A stretch of DNA of 64,000 nt from Limonium bicolor (Eukaryota; Streptophyta; Magnoliopsida; Caryophyllales; Plumbaginaceae): contig CM041776.1 of assembly GCA_023374045.1 (NCBI GenBank), forward strand, positions 279,247,999-279,311,998, in the 5' to 3' direction. The notes beneath the pieces are model-generated. The model ran no database searches, had not been told where the DNA came from, and saw nothing but the letters and a program-made list of their open reading frames with translations. Numbering within the stretch: position 1 is the stretch's first letter; the number at the start of each line of letters is the position of its first letter. Positions 1 to 11,810 of the stretch are shown here, piece by piece. The translations under genes and the position numbers were made by a program.

Positions 1-1
1 A

Positions 2-334
2 GTGCTTCATTGGAATTTAGGAGAGCCAGCACCTCCAGAGAAATGGATGACCACGGATTTGGGGTTGGCGATCGTGACAAAGTACACTTCGATAGTAGTT
101 TTCTACTCTACTGTCTGGGGGAGTATGGCAAGTGCCACATACCTTCCGCTCGATAATTATACCGGTCGTGATAGCCCAGGAGGAGAGATCCACATAGGAA
201 TTTACCCCCAGGGTCATTTCGTAAGGTTCTGCATGGTTGATGACTCCCCACTCCCCCTGTCTATCCGCAGTGGTTCTTTTATAGAGATCCAAACACTGTC
301 GGACCTTGGATTCATCAAATACAATCTAGGTTAG
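2..334 (+). pseudogene. C-terminal fragment of a possible transposon-associated OTU-like protein
   Basis: An open frame of 110 codons runs in from the window edge and stops at 334, so the N-terminus is not visible and the start is arbitrary. The product has the pattern WMTTDLG, then TYLPLD, then GHFVRF and a DSPLPL segment. This resembles, from memory of the family, the C-terminal part of OTU-like domains often carried by plant Mutator-like transposons, where a GCHFVQV-type block holds the catalytic His. That match is an impression, not an alignment. The frame ends just before a tandem repeat. It could also be an unrelated chance frame; no flanking gene supports it. Confidence 0.3.
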
Positions 335-350
335 ATTGTTGGATCAACGT

Positions 351-502
351 TGTAACTTAGTTTTTCTTTAACTTAGTTGTTGTAACTTAGTCTTTCTTTA
401 ACTTAGTTGTTGTAACTTAGTTTTTCTTTAACTTAGTTGTTGTAACTTAGTTTTTCTATAAATTAGTTGTTGTAACTTAGTTTTTCTTTAACTTAGTTGT
501 TG
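351..502. repeat. 30-bp tandem repeat, five copies
   Basis: Five head-to-tail copies of a 30-bp unit beginning TGTAACTTAG. Copies 1, 3 and 5 are identical; copy 2 has one change (C for T) and copy 4 has two. The array stops abruptly at about 502. No coding potential is seen. Confidence 0.9.
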
Positions 503-631
503 TTTTAATCATATTGACTTAAATTTGGTCATTCAATTGTCTATTATTTAAAAAAAAGTCTCCCCGTAACATTCAAACTTATTCAACTAAGTTTGGTGAA
601 AAAAAATATGTACTGTAAATAGTAAAGTATT

Positions 632-924
632 TTGCTATTCGCAGTACAAATTAATTTTAAGTCAAATTAATAATATAAACACATAAAAATGTAATCCAAC
701 ACTTTTTTTTACAAAAAAAAGGTTCCGGTATTGATTCGAACAAAAAAGTAACTAGTAAAATTCGCTACTAATCAACTACAAACTACTTCGGTAAATTTAC
801 TTTCAGATATCATTTTTGGAAGAAAAAAAAAACACAACGACACATCATTACATGTGTACAACGTCAATATGAATTAAAAAAATTTGTACTGCGGTGATTA
901 GTACTTTTGTACTGCGAATAGCAA
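632..924. mobile_element. MITE-like element with 19-bp terminal inverted repeats
   Basis: TTGCTATTCGCAGTACAAA at 632-650 is the perfect reverse complement of 906-924. The 293-bp unit is AT-rich and non-coding, with several A and T runs. Size and structure fit a miniature inverted-repeat transposable element. I cannot define a clear target-site duplication, and the superfamily is not assigned. Confidence 0.45.
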
Positions 925-959
925 CTCCCATAATATTATATATGTATTTTAATATGGTT

Positions 960-3389
960 TATATAAATCTTAGAAATTCAAAGGTAACTCTTTAAGCTAA
1001 ATTTCATAACCATAATTTAATACCACCTTATATAATATTCTTTTATTAGTATTATGTATAGGTTTAGTTTAACTTATTAATTCCTTCATATTCTATTTTC
1101 TATAAGGTATTTTATTTCTTTTATTTATTATTTTTTATCTATAACAATTAGGATTTATTTAAAACATTAATTATGTAGTTTTAGTGTATTTAATTACCTT
1201 ATATCCACATCTAATATATGGTTTATAAAATAAAGTATTTTCCTTAGTTTCAATTAAGTATATTAACTTCCATATTACATCATTAATATAAATGTAGATT
1301 AATATAATTCCTTGATTTAACCTAAGTTACTATTTTATTTCTTATATATATATATATATTTACTTCACTTAAAAGTTTATACCTAAAAATATTTATTAAC
1401 ATTCTGTATTAAATGTTAGTTTAGTCTTATTATATTATATTCAACCTATAAAGTTTATTAACAAGTTATGCTTTAATTTTTTGTTACATTAAAAATCATA
1501 TATTAAAAGATAACTTATGAAAAATTCATAAACACAATTTTTAGACCCATTTACTCTTGTCTAAAAATTCCCAAATTTAATTTATAGTAACTATGATATT
1601 TTATACATATTATAAAATTTTATTTTCATACAAATATATTTTTAGATTATCTAAATAATTCCATAATACTCAGAAATTACAAAAATTATAACTTATGTTT
1701 AAAAACTCAAAAACCATATTAATTTACATGAAAATAAGCTAGACTTTACAGGGAATCTATGTTTAAAATTTCATGTCAAAGTACATTAGGGAAGGCCATT
1801 AAATAAATTCAACAAGTTAGGGTTTTATTATGGAATTTATAATACTTAATATACTACTAATTACCTACGTTATAATCTCGGCCGTCCGTTTCTCCTAACT
1901 ACGATCGGACGGCCCAGTTTGATCGAGTTCATCAGCATACCCAAACCGAATGCCGAGTGAGAATTTGTCAATATCTCTCAATCCACAGAACCAAATTCGT
2001 TAATTCTTGTTTCATTGGATTCGAAATTTAATTGCGGTTACAACGGTACCAATTTCGTGAATTATCATGCAACGATCAGGGATTTCGAATCTGGGTAATT
2101 CGAGTTAGGGTTTATACCGGTTTCAAATTGATTTCGACAAATTCTCTCGTTATAGAGTATAATTGGTCAAATTGATAGTTGGGTATGACCGATAATGCAA
2201 TAACGAAAGTCAATATCGGAGTAATTTGGTCGGAAACATACCAGAGAAGCGCCGGTGAGGGAAATTGAAATCGAATTTCTGGAAAGGTTCGAAAGTTCAG
2301 GTTGTTCGAGTAGCTAACTTTGAGGATCTATAAAATAAGTTTTAGATCGAATTAGGCCATGTTTTTGTGCTTAATCGAAAGAGGAGATGTAGCTCTACAA
2401 ATTGATAGCAACATCGTAATCTAATATGTAATACACAGAAAGAAATATAAGTCAAAAGTCTCGGGTTTATACCTTACGTTTTTCTTGAAAATCTATGATT
2501 TTATGTGCATGACGTATCAGGAACTTTAGACGCTTTGATCTTGCACACAATTGGGAATTAGCCTTGGGTGTAAACATAAAAGTTGTAGAGGGATTAGAGA
2601 ATTACAAAAAAGCTATAGAACGTGAATTTTCATTGACAGATGAAGGAGATACAATAAGACGAAGTTTACCAGATCAAACCAGTTTCTGAGAATTCTGGGT
2701 TGTAGATTCTCGGGGAGGCAACTTCAGATCGGATTTGCAGTCGATGTAGAAGGAATTAGGTTGAGTATAAGTAATGGTTATAAAGAGGGTTTTTAGTAAA
2801 AGAGAATGAAGAAAACGTTATTCGAAAATTCTAAAAGACGGCTGAGATATCGATGTCACAAGTTAGGATAATATTCAGAAGGTTGCTAGAGGACTTAGCC
2901 GGATTTTTAGGGAAAATCTAGCGAGGCTGACGTGGCGCTACTCCAGAGGCGCGCGTGGCTGAGTCAGCAACCCTAGCCACGTCATAAATCTTTAAAATTT
3001 TGGCTCTAAACTTCATTGTATCATAACTTTTGCTACGATGATCCGTTTTTAACGTTCTTAATATCAATCTTCTTGGTTTTCCATAACCTTTTTATTGGTA
3101 TAGGTTTCATGGGCTGGTTTGATCATTCTAAAAAAGTCAGCCCTAGCAAGGCTTAAGAAGCTTTTAGGTTTCTATGATTTTATATTGACTTTTATGATTC
3201 AAATCAATGTTCCAAATATTTCTAAAATCTTTATAATATAGTTGGAGTGTCTAGCAATTTTCTCAAGATTTATTGACCTATAAATCTTATTATTAAATTC
3301 ATAATACTATATAATAATTTATTATTTAATAGTATTATTTAGGGTTTTAATAGAAGAAATTAATTTAAATTAATTTATGGGGTATTTCA
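960..3389 (-). repeat. Element C, 3' LTR on the minus strand (left boundary uncertain)
   Basis: The sequence ends at 3389 in GGGGTATTTCA. Its complement TGAAATACCCC is the same LTR start found in elements A and B of this window, and it is followed at once by the complement of a polypurine tract. This fixes the right boundary of a minus-strand LTR. The left boundary is a guess: the stretch is AT-rich from about 960 to 1860 and more GC-balanced from about 1860 to 3000. No coding region is seen. The other LTR of C (from 27245) shares the terminal logic, but I could not align the two by eye, so one or both are incomplete. Confidence 0.5.
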
Positions 3390-3406
3390 GCATACCCCCC
3401 TTAAAA
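3390..3406 (-). promoter_or_regulatory. Polypurine tract of element C
   Basis: On the minus strand CTTTTAAGGGGGGTATGC directly precedes the LTR start TGAAATACCCC. This is the place and composition expected for the primer of plus-strand DNA synthesis in a Ty3/gypsy element. Confidence 0.6.
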
Positions 3407-4778
3407 GAAACTTCGTCTCGAAGTTTAAAATCAACTAATAGTTACTCACACCAATAAGCCGGCACCTCACAACAATAAGACCATCCGTTGAACGCTCGGG
3501 TGTGCTGGCAAGAATTCCAAGATATTTCATAGATAGAAGTCGAAAGTCACACAATGTGTAAACCAAGTACATAAACCTCTTCATCACCCTACTAACAAAA
3601 CAACAGGGCATAATCTGGATGAGGTGACGAAGAAAGATTATGCACTACCCCCCTTAAAAGAAAACTTCGTCCCGAAGTTTAAGATTATATACCAACTACT
3701 CACACCCCTTCAGGTGTGCGGGTAAACTAAACATCAAGTTGTATTACAAGCTCTAAAATGCATATCAAACAATCAAACCACTCAAGGGTATTCATCCAAT
3801 AACAATTTCAAACCACAATTTCCATTTCGTCATTCCCCCATCCTTAAATAAGGATTCATTCCACTCAAGGTCAACCATAGACCAAACCAAAATATCTCAT
3901 AATTAGCATCCAGTTGATGGAAGAGGTAAATGACATGAACTATCACTCAGATAACATTATCCAACAAGATTGTTTCAAAAACCAATCACAACAATATACA
4001 TGGACCATACTAGACTTCCAAACATTTAGTTCCTGTTTTCTTTAATTACTTGATGTTTATTTCAAACACCACATTCAAAGAATTCAACACCTTATTATCA
4101 TGCTTTGTTGTAAATTTTTATTGCACTATTGATTTTATCTATGACCGTTATATATCTGTATCTCTTTATTGTTATGTGTTAGTATTTTCTTGGTTGTTAT
4201 AAAATTTTATGTTATGATTCTTATCTATTCATTTTATGATTGGTACGAATGATATGTCCATTATATGTTCATTTTGTGTTATATGATTATTTTATGGGGG
4301 TGTTGTTGTACCCCCCTTAAAAATAGGGTACGACCCATACCCGTCCCATAATAATGAAGTGGAATTTAAACTCATTTTTTAAGGGGAAAAACATTTCACA
4401 TCTCCTATGGAGATTCTTCCTTCAAGGATGCAATTCATTGTTTGCACATGGTCTAACCATCATCCAAAATTTAGTGGGTCACTCTTTTTAATATACTTTA
4501 CGGGTTAATTAACTAGATAGTTAACATAACATTTATTTCAATCTTTGTAGTTTTGTTGGACAAAACCTTTTAGGTTTAGCACTCATCATTTAAGGTTTAC
4601 TGTTTGTTACTCCTAATTCTTTTGATTGAAGGCATTAAGTGAAGTTTGAATTGTTACTTTTGGTTCATTATCTGATGCACAATATCACTCGTTGTTATTA
4701 TGGCTTGATTTTAATTAAATCTTGTAGTGTTCCCAACACATATTCCTAACTCACTTTGCCTCTCTTACGATCATTGGC
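3390..4778 (-). mobile_element. Element C interior, 3' part, non-coding
   Basis: Between the LTR end at 3389 and the LINE target site no reading frame of note is present. Two similar blocks, at about 3391-3450 and 3645-3700, each carry the complement of a purine tract (ACCCCCCTTAAAAG) followed by a CTTCGTC-CGAAG palindrome; they look like a duplicated 3' end about 255 bp apart. A third purine-tract complement lies at about 4311-4322 beside GGTACGACCCATACCC, matching the region after the pol gene in elements A and B. C therefore looks like a non-autonomous LTR element without surviving genes. Confidence 0.5.
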
Positions 4779-4795
4779 AAAAACAAAGTTTAGAG
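4779..4795. repeat. LINE target-site duplication, left copy
   Basis: The 17 bases AAAAACAAAGTTTAGAG occur here and again at 24898-24914, right after the A-rich tail of the LINE. This is the hallmark of target-primed reverse transcription. Part of the A run may belong to the tail, so the secure duplication is 13 bp (ACAAAGTTTAGAG). Confidence 0.85.
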
Positions 4796-5232
4796 AAGTG
4801 CTCTCCCTGGAACTGAAGCTTTGCGATCGATTGCACTTGACCGGAAAGAGGTCAAAGGGTATCTCAAAAAATGCGGGAAGAATCACCTCCATCTCTCTTC
4901 TTCATCTCTCCGACGGCCTAGCTGAACGGGGAGCTTGAACTTTTTAGCAGCGACGCCGTGCGCGTTGCCCTCCTCCACCAAAATATACAAAAAGTGAAAG
5001 ACGTACAAGATATCCTTCTTCCTCCCGTCTAGGTTTTTTTTTTTGTTTCTTCTTCTTCTCGAAGAATAAACCAGCGATAGTCTTTTCCTGTCTCCAGCCC
5101 TCCCCATTCTCATTTCATACTTTCCGACTACTGCTTAGTTTCTTCCACAGCAGACGATGATTTCGGTTTGTAGTAATTCTATCGGAGTCCGTTTCTTCCT
5201 ATTTCCGTTGTCTCGTTGCAACCTGGACTCCG
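4796..5232 (+). other. LINE 5' leader
   Basis: This 437-bp stretch lies between the target-site duplication and the first ORF1 start. It is pyrimidine-rich around 5010-5110 and shows no convincing reading frame. It presumably holds the LINE internal promoter, but I see no defined motif. Confidence 0.5.
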
Positions 5233-6561
5233 ATGTCCAGGGAATTTGAATTCCAGGTGGCTCAATCGCAAGATGGAAGTCGGTCCAGAAAGAAAAAGCG
5301 TCCTCTTCCAGATAACCAAGATTTGATTCCAGATGGAGCTTCTGTTGCTGAGTGGATGAAGGGGTCCTTCTGTGATGTGGTTGCGGAGCGTAAGAAGCTT
5401 GATTTGGCGGAGCAATCAGATGAAGATCTCTCGGAGGATGAAGAGCCGATTTAGGATGATGTGATGGTAAATGACGATGAGCTTAGCCCTACTATCATTC
5501 TTCCTAAAGAAATTGACAGAAGTATTCGAAAGGAGTGGAGCAAGGCTGTGATTATCAAGCTTATCGGTAAATCCTTTCCTGCTCAAATATTGTATGATCG
5601 ATTTGTCCAACAGTGGAAATTGGGTGGTATATTCGATTTTGCTCCGCTAGGTAATGGGTATTACACAGTTAAATTTGAAGAAAAAAAGGATAGGGATTAT
5701 ATACTAACTGAAGGTCCATGGGTTATCTCTGACCACTATCTTTCGGTGAGGAAATGGAATATAGGTTTTGATGTTAATACGGAGGCTCTGTCTAGTATGG
5801 ATGTTTGGATTAAATTTTCTGATCTAGGTCAAGAATATCAATCTGAAGCGGTCCTTTCTATTATTGGAGCGAGGGTTGGAGTTGTCAGAAAAGTGTCGAT
5901 TACGAAGTCTAAGATGGGGGTGCTTTATGGTAGAATCTGTGTCTTAGTATATTTGACTAAGCCGCTGATCGAAAAGTTCAGATTTAAGAACCGTACTCAC
6001 TGCATAATGTATGAGGGAGTTCACCTGGTTTGTTTTAGGTGCGGTTGCTTTGGGCATCATTTCTTGAAGTGTCGAAGAATAGAAGATGATAAGGCCCCTG
6101 TAAATGAGGGTGGTTTCAAAGTCGTGCAAGAGGCCCTGGTGGAAACGCCCCCTCAAGATCAGGCTGACTTTGGTCTATGGATGGCAGTTAACAGAAGATG
6201 GAGAGCAGCTGGTAAAAGAAATACCACTAAGACCAAGGAAGCTCCAGTTAAAGGGGTTTTTACTTCAGCTCGTAGACCTGAAAATCCTTTTTCTATTTTA
6301 GAGAATAAGGAACAGGGAGAGTATGAGTCTATAGTGAAGGATTCTCTTGAAGCTAGTAGTAAATCTGAGGAGATGCTTTCAGATGCTATGGGGGTAGCAA
6401 ACAGTCGGATTCCTGTTTCACATGCACCTGATAAAGCCATAGTTCTGGATGTTCCAAGAAACCAGAAGCAGGACTTGGTGATAGTGGGTTCTAAACCTAT
6501 CAATCGGGCAGAAGGATCGCACAACATGGAGAACCTTGGGGCTCTTCAATCCTGGCCTTAA
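5233..6561 (+). pseudogene. LINE ORF1 (DUF4283-type with CCHC zinc knuckle), one internal stop
   Basis: One reading frame from ATG 5233 to TAA 6561, broken only by TAG at 5452-5454. Family knowledge: plant L1 ORF1 proteins bind LINE RNA and form the ribonucleoprotein. The N-terminal 70 residues are charged (RKKKR, then SDEDLSEDEE). A DUF4283-like domain follows, with the GPWVISDHYLSVRKW block. The CCHC knuckle CFRCGCFGHHFLKC at about 6031-6072 has C-X2-C-X4-H-X4-C spacing. The C-terminal third is low-complexity and basic. A downstream ATG at 5461 lies 6 bp after the stop and could allow reinitiation, though a decayed codon is simpler. ORF2 begins 40 bp after the stop. Confidence 0.8.
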
Positions 6562-6601
6562 ACCAGGTTTTCTCTTTCCACTCTATCTCTTTTTAGGTCT
6601 T

Positions 6602-7844
6602 ATGGTCTCTGTAATTAATATGTTATCATGGAATATTAGAGGAGCTGCTAAATCATCGTTTCTTCCGTGTATTAAGAATTTGATTTCTGAGCATAAACCT
6701 AGTGTTATTTTTCTCTGTGAGCCTAGGATTAGTGGGGCTCAAGCTGATGGTATTATTAGGAAAATTGGATATCCTAATAGTTTATGTGTGGATGCTGTTG
6801 GTTTTAGTGGTGGGCTTTGGTTAATTTGGAATTCTTCTGTGATCATTGATGTGTTACAATCTGATAGTCAATATATTCATGCACGCCTGAAATTTGATAA
6901 GTTTTCTATTTTTTCCACTTTTGTCTATGCTAAACCTGTTGATTCTGTGAGAGTCTCTCTCTAGAATTTTTTGTCTTCTATTCCGAAAGATGACCACCCT
7001 TGGATTAGTATGGGTGATTTTAACTCCATATTATCGTTATCTGATAAAAAAGGGGGGGTTAAATCCTTAAATAGAGGTAGTAAAGCTTTTTTAGACTGGT
7101 TCCATTCAAATGGTTTAATTGAGATTCCTTCTGAAGACTGCAAATTTTCCTGGACCAACGGTTCTATTTTTGTCAAACTGGATAGAGTTTTGGCTTCCTG
7201 TAATTGGTTCGAGCATTTTCCTTCCACGAAGTGCATCATTCTGCCTAGATTTGGTTCTGACCACTCCCTCATTCTAACGGGTATCCAACATAAAGAGCCT
7301 CCTGCTAGGATTCCTAAACTCTTTCTTTTTCAGGTTGATTGGGCTGCTCATGATGATTTTAATCAACTTGTCAGAGATTTCTGGATTCCGGGACAGAATG
7401 TTTCTAATAATCTGTCTCGTTTAGCTAATTCTCTAAATACTTGGAATATAGGGACTTTTGGGAACATTTTCTGGAAAAAGAAGAGACTCCTAGCTAGGTT
7501 GGCTGGTACTCAAAAAGCTCTTGAGAAGAGTCAAAACCCTTTCTTAAGAAACCTGGAGAAGAAGCTTAGTATTGAATTAGAGGATATCCTTCTAGCTGAG
7601 GAATCTCTTTGGTTCCAAAAATCTAGGGAGAAATGGCTTTGCTATGGTGATAATAATACAAGTTATTTTCAAAGGAAATCCCTTATTAGAAGGGCTAGAG
7701 CTAGAATTCTCTCCTTAGAAGACAACTCTGGGAATAAGGTAGAGGGAGATGAGAATTTATTAAATCTGAATGTCTCATTTTTTAGGGATCTTTATACAAA
7801 GGAGCCTACTGGTAATCTTCACACCCTAGGCCATGATTTCCCTG
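6602..7844 (+). pseudogene. LINE ORF2, 5' part: endonuclease and start of reverse transcriptase
   Basis: The frame from ATG 6602 (a second in-frame ATG is at 6620) starts with LSWNIRG, the first motif of apurinic-type endonucleases that nick target DNA for LINE integration. Further motifs are FLCEPR, GDFNS, the DRVLAS block and GSDHS, which carry the expected catalytic Asn, Glu, Asp and His. A TAG at 6962-6964 interrupts this domain at a position where a Trp is usual. The part after the endonuclease contains the WLCYGDNNTSYF linker typical of plant L1s. The frame is cut at 7844 by insertion of element A and resumes at 22133. Confidence 0.85.
7840..7844. repeat. Element A target-site duplication, left copy
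   Basis: CCCTG immediately before the LTR start at 7845 is repeated at 22128-22132 right after the 3' LTR. A 5-bp duplication is standard for Ty3/gypsy integration, and LINE ORF2 reads on across it. Confidence 0.92.
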
Positions 7845-8470
7845 TGAAATACCCCAAACCTTAGTATGTTGTTTAAACATTTAAAATACGGTATATTAAG
7901 ACTAAAAAGAGTCTTAGAAGCACTAGTAAACAATTTAAACCATAGAAAACACAAATAAATACCTTAAGGTCAATAAAGGCTAAAATGAGCTCTAAGCTTG
8001 GGATAAGCTTGGTTAAGACCTAGTGAGCTTACCAAGACCTTATTTATATACTAATGGACATATTAAACCAATTACCAAAGAAAACCAAGCTTGAAAACAA
8101 GTTAAAACACAAAATGTGCTTTAAGGAGTCTTAAAGCACATTTTTGAAAAATTGTCTTGTAAATGAGTTTTGAATGGCTAAATGTCCATCATTACTCTTT
8201 AATTAACATGTGTACGACTTAGTATCACATTAGGGACTCTAAATCAATGGGAAATCAAAAATTTCACAACTATGTGCCTTGTTTTAGTGAATAGTAACTA
8301 AAATAAGCTAGATTATAACATATGTCAATATAAGTGTGACAATTGGTCAAAAAGACTAAAATACCCCTTAGTATGTTGTGGGGGCCGGTTTTCATGGTGG
8401 TGAGTCACCACTTATGCTAGCTTATTAAGTAAAGAAAAGATGACTACTTAAGTTACTATTTGCTTTAACA

Positions 8471-8478
8471 TATAAATA
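8471..8478 (+). promoter_or_regulatory. Candidate TATA box of the element A LTR
   Basis: TATAAATA stands about 25-35 bp upstream of a CT-rich stretch beginning near 8500, the arrangement expected for a plant polymerase II start. The same motif is at 18817-18824 in the 3' LTR. The position of the start site is inferred only. Confidence 0.4.
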
Positions 8479-10045
8479 TCTTTTAAAAGCAAACTTCAAA
8501 CTCATTCTCTCATTCCCTTGCATTCCCACCGTCTTCTACCTTCCTTCTTTCTTTCATTTCCGATTTTGCAACAGCACCACCACCATCATTCTTCATCTTC
8601 AATCACTTGTAATTCCTAGCTCACTTTGCCAAATCAAAAACTAAGACCACCATTCTCTTTGTCTTGCCAAGCTCTTCAACTTCATCCTTTCAAAATTCCA
8701 AGAGCTCCATTTCGGTGCCAAGAGGAATCTCCATGGGAGGAGCTTGAGCTCATCTTTTCACATATTATTGTTCTCCTTTGCTTCTAGGTAAGGAAACTCA
8801 AAGAAAAACTCCACTTCCTTCATGTTTTTATGTTGTCCGAAAAACACCAATGATGGTGTCCTTACCTTGCTTGTTCTAGCTTCATTTGGATCTTCTAAGG
8901 GCTTGGTGGAGTCCTCTCTTGCTACATATCCAAACTCTCCTTCATTTCCAAGGTAAAACAATCATCTTAATGTTCTAAGACAATATATGTATCTAGGGTT
9001 TACAATGAGATGAAGCATAAAGCTTGTATACTCATTTCATTATTTGTATATTGTTTAGAAGTTGACAAGAAATAAAACATCCTTGCTGATTTTAATCAAG
9101 GAAACAAGAAAGAAGTTTGTGAGGAAAAGAGGTAAATATGCTAACCTAATGTAGTTTAATGTCTTAGGAAAAATGAGTTTATATTGCTTATGAAAACTAC
9201 CTAACGAGCCAATGATAAATGAGTTAGTAAAATGCTCTCAAGGAGTTTATTAAGGGCATATGCATTGTTGTATGTATTTGCAGGTCAAAGGCAAATATAA
9301 TGTGGGAAATTCAGTGTTTATGGTTTATGCATCTTAAGGGCCTAAGAGCCATGCTATTTAAGGGCCTAAGTGCCATGCAATTTAAATAATGCACTATATT
9401 GTGATGTAGTGTAAGTTTGGTGAAGTTTGTGTATAAGAATGCTCTTGATGGGTTTAAGTGTTCTTGAATGTTTAATGATGGAAACTTGTGTGTTTTGTAA
9501 CAAGATGCTAGGAGAACCCATGTCGAAATTTAGATAATGTATAAGAATTTTAGGTGTTTAAAATGAGTTTTGGTGAGTTAGGAAGTGTTTAGAATGATTA
9601 AGTGTTCTACTAGTGAAAGGAACATGCATTAAGGTATTCTAAGGTGTAAAAAGGACTTAAGCAATATTCTAGAGGATTTAGAATGCAAATGAGTGTTTTG
9701 GGATACTTCAAGTTCATGTAGGGATTGTGTTTAGGACTTGTGCAATCTTAGTGAATAAGGAAGAAAAGATGTCTGGGAGAGGATGTTGTAGTGGTGAGGG
9801 AAAATTTGGGACTAGTGGTAGTTATAGGTATAAAACACCACATGAAAACCTAGTGAAAAGTATTGCATGTGCCAACCTTTGTATAAGAATTTGTGTAAGG
9901 TTGAGGAGGTTTTTGATGAATGCTTTAAGGAGTTAATGGAGGTCCTAAGGTGTGTTTGAAGTGCCCAAATAAGGTTAGAACATACTAGGATATATGAGGT
10001 GAAGTTTGGAGTTAAATGGGCAATTAAAAACAAGGGTCTGGAGCA

Positions 10046-10455
10046 GACCGACCTTGGGGACCGGACCTGCAAGGTCGGTCGAGCCCAGTTTACCTTGCGA
10101 GAAATGGTCTCTGGAATAGACCAACCTTGGGGACCGGACTTGCTAGGTCGGTCGGGCATGGATTTTTAGTACGGATTGAGTCTCTGGAATAGACCGACCT
10201 TGGGACCGAACTTACAAGGTCGGTCATGCCTAAATCTTTGTACGTAAGTTAGTCTCGGGAATCGACTGATCTTGTGACCGAACTTACCAAGATCGGTCGG
10301 GCCTGAGTTTCAAAGGGGAAAAAAACTCTCGGGAATAGACCGACCTTGTGGACCGAACTTGCAAGGTTGGTCGGAGTAGACTTTTTGACGGTAATGTGTT
10401 CTGGAATGGACCGACCTTGTGTAAGGTCGGTCGGTAAGGTCGGTCGTACCAAAAC
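10046..10455. repeat. Array of six GC-rich hairpins in the 5' LTR of A
   Basis: Six inverted repeats of the form GACCGACCTTG ... CAAGGTCGGTC recur about every 70 bp, separated by more variable spacers with CTCTGGAATAG-like text. The fourth unit has GATCTTG at 10268-10274 and the matching CAAGATC at 10288-10294, so both arms changed together. The last unit is shorter with a duplicated arm. The same array occurs in the 3' LTR and in the LTR of A'. Confidence 0.85.
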
Positions 10456-11782
10456 TTGTAAAAAAAACAAACAAAGAGTGGCTTATGTAGTTAACCCTAG
10501 GGGTATGATGAAGGTAATCAAGGATAAGTTTGGGCATTAAAACGTGTCGTATAACCATGTAAAATGTTTAGTAAAATTTGAAGTTAAGTAAGTAAATTGA
10601 CCGACGTTATTAATCATGTATAGGAGTGACCTACGGTGGAAACTAGTCGAAGCAAGGACCAAGGTATGGTTTTCTTGCAGTCTGTTGCCTACCGGTTTAC
10701 ACCGGCTTGGGTGTTGTTTGTTTTTCTGTATGTTTATGACCTTGTAAGACCTAAGTCATGTAACGAGTTTACAGTTGTTTATATTGTTGTATTGTTGAAG
10801 TGTGACTCATACCCCTTGTGTGTGACTAACAAGACTTAACCACATGCTGTGATTTGTTATTGAGTTCCAACCGTGAACTTCTAACGAGTGTTAACTGGGG
10901 GTGAGGAATCCGGTTGTCCGGTCACGCGTGTAAGTATAAGAGTAGATATCTGTATCAGATTCGACTCTTATGTTATTAAAATTGTTCTCCTTTAATTGGC
11001 GTTTGATCTCCCGCTAGCTTCCTCCAAAGCTTACCTATTCTGACTTATGATCAGTTTAGTGAGAACATGTGTTTGTGTGGTGTGTTCGGGTCACAATATC
11101 CGAACCATCTATGACTTAAGTTACTCGTTCGGCTAACAGAACGGTAATGAGTGTGTGTAACAAGCTTAACATGAGGGTGAATCATTCTCTAGGCTTCTTA
11201 TGTTGATTAACCTTCTTGGTTTTGTTGTGGGAAGTGTACTCACTATGTATGTGATGTTGTGCTATGCAATATTGTTGCTATGCCATATGTATATGTTATA
11301 TGTTAAAATGAATGTCATGTTATCATGACAATTAGTTGAGCGTATCCCGGTAGCCGATGGGCTGCGCGTTAACCATACCAGCCAAGGGTTGCTGACCCCC
11401 TCGGGGGCTCCATATTTTTACTACAGGATGAGGATCGAGGAAGCGGAATGGCTATAGACTCTAGGTTGCAGGAATACTTTGGTTATTTTGGGATGTTGAG
11501 CCCGGGATGCGTCTGTGCTCCCGTGGCGATATCTTTTAGTACCGTTTGTACTACAATGACGGTTTGTATTAAACACTCGGTATGTTGGTTATGTATATAT
11601 GGTTGTTAGTACCTAATGCTTGGGAGTCTGATCATCAGACCGGTACACTCGTATTTATTCTGCCTTGTTAACCACGTGGGTGGTTGACGGCGTTGTAGCA
11701 CCGAATCGTTTAGTTATTGTTTAGTTGTTTTCCGCTGCGATTTCATTTAATGTTAAGTGTGTAGTAGGGGTGTTACAAAAAG

Positions 11783-11810
11783 TGGTATCAGAGCGAAGTA
11801 TCGCTCTGAT
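11783..11810 (+). promoter_or_regulatory. Primer binding site of element A, within a hairpin
   Basis: TGGTATCAGAGC at 11783-11794, five bases after the LTR, matches the usual initiator-Met tRNA 3'-end complement in plant Ty3/gypsy elements. Bases 11787-11796 (ATCAGAGCGA) and 11801-11810 are perfect reverse complements with a 4-base AGTA loop. Confidence 0.85.

Larger units (their letters stand above)
7845..11777 (+). repeat. Element A, 5' LTR
   Basis: A 3,933-bp direct repeat of 18191-22127. It begins TGAAATACCCC and ends GGTGTTACA, with TG/CA termini. It includes a TATA-like box near 8471, a pyrimidine-rich leader at about 8495-8620 likely to lie just downstream of the transcription start, a hairpin array at 10046-10455, and a GC-rich tail with the palindrome CCCCCTCGGGGG at about 11397. 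No protein frame in it is convincing. Confidence 0.92.

Noticed and set aside
8758..8961. 67-codon minus-strand frame in the LTR of A, repeated at 19104-19307
   Set aside because: It is kept only because the LTRs are copies. It has no recognisable domain and lies antisense in the leader; A' has a broken version.
10249..10558. Overlapping frames on both strands within the hairpin array (also 20440-20869 and 34695-35310)
   Set aside because: Repeated GC-rich palindromes create open frames in several phases; the peptides are repeats of RSIPE-like text with no domain.
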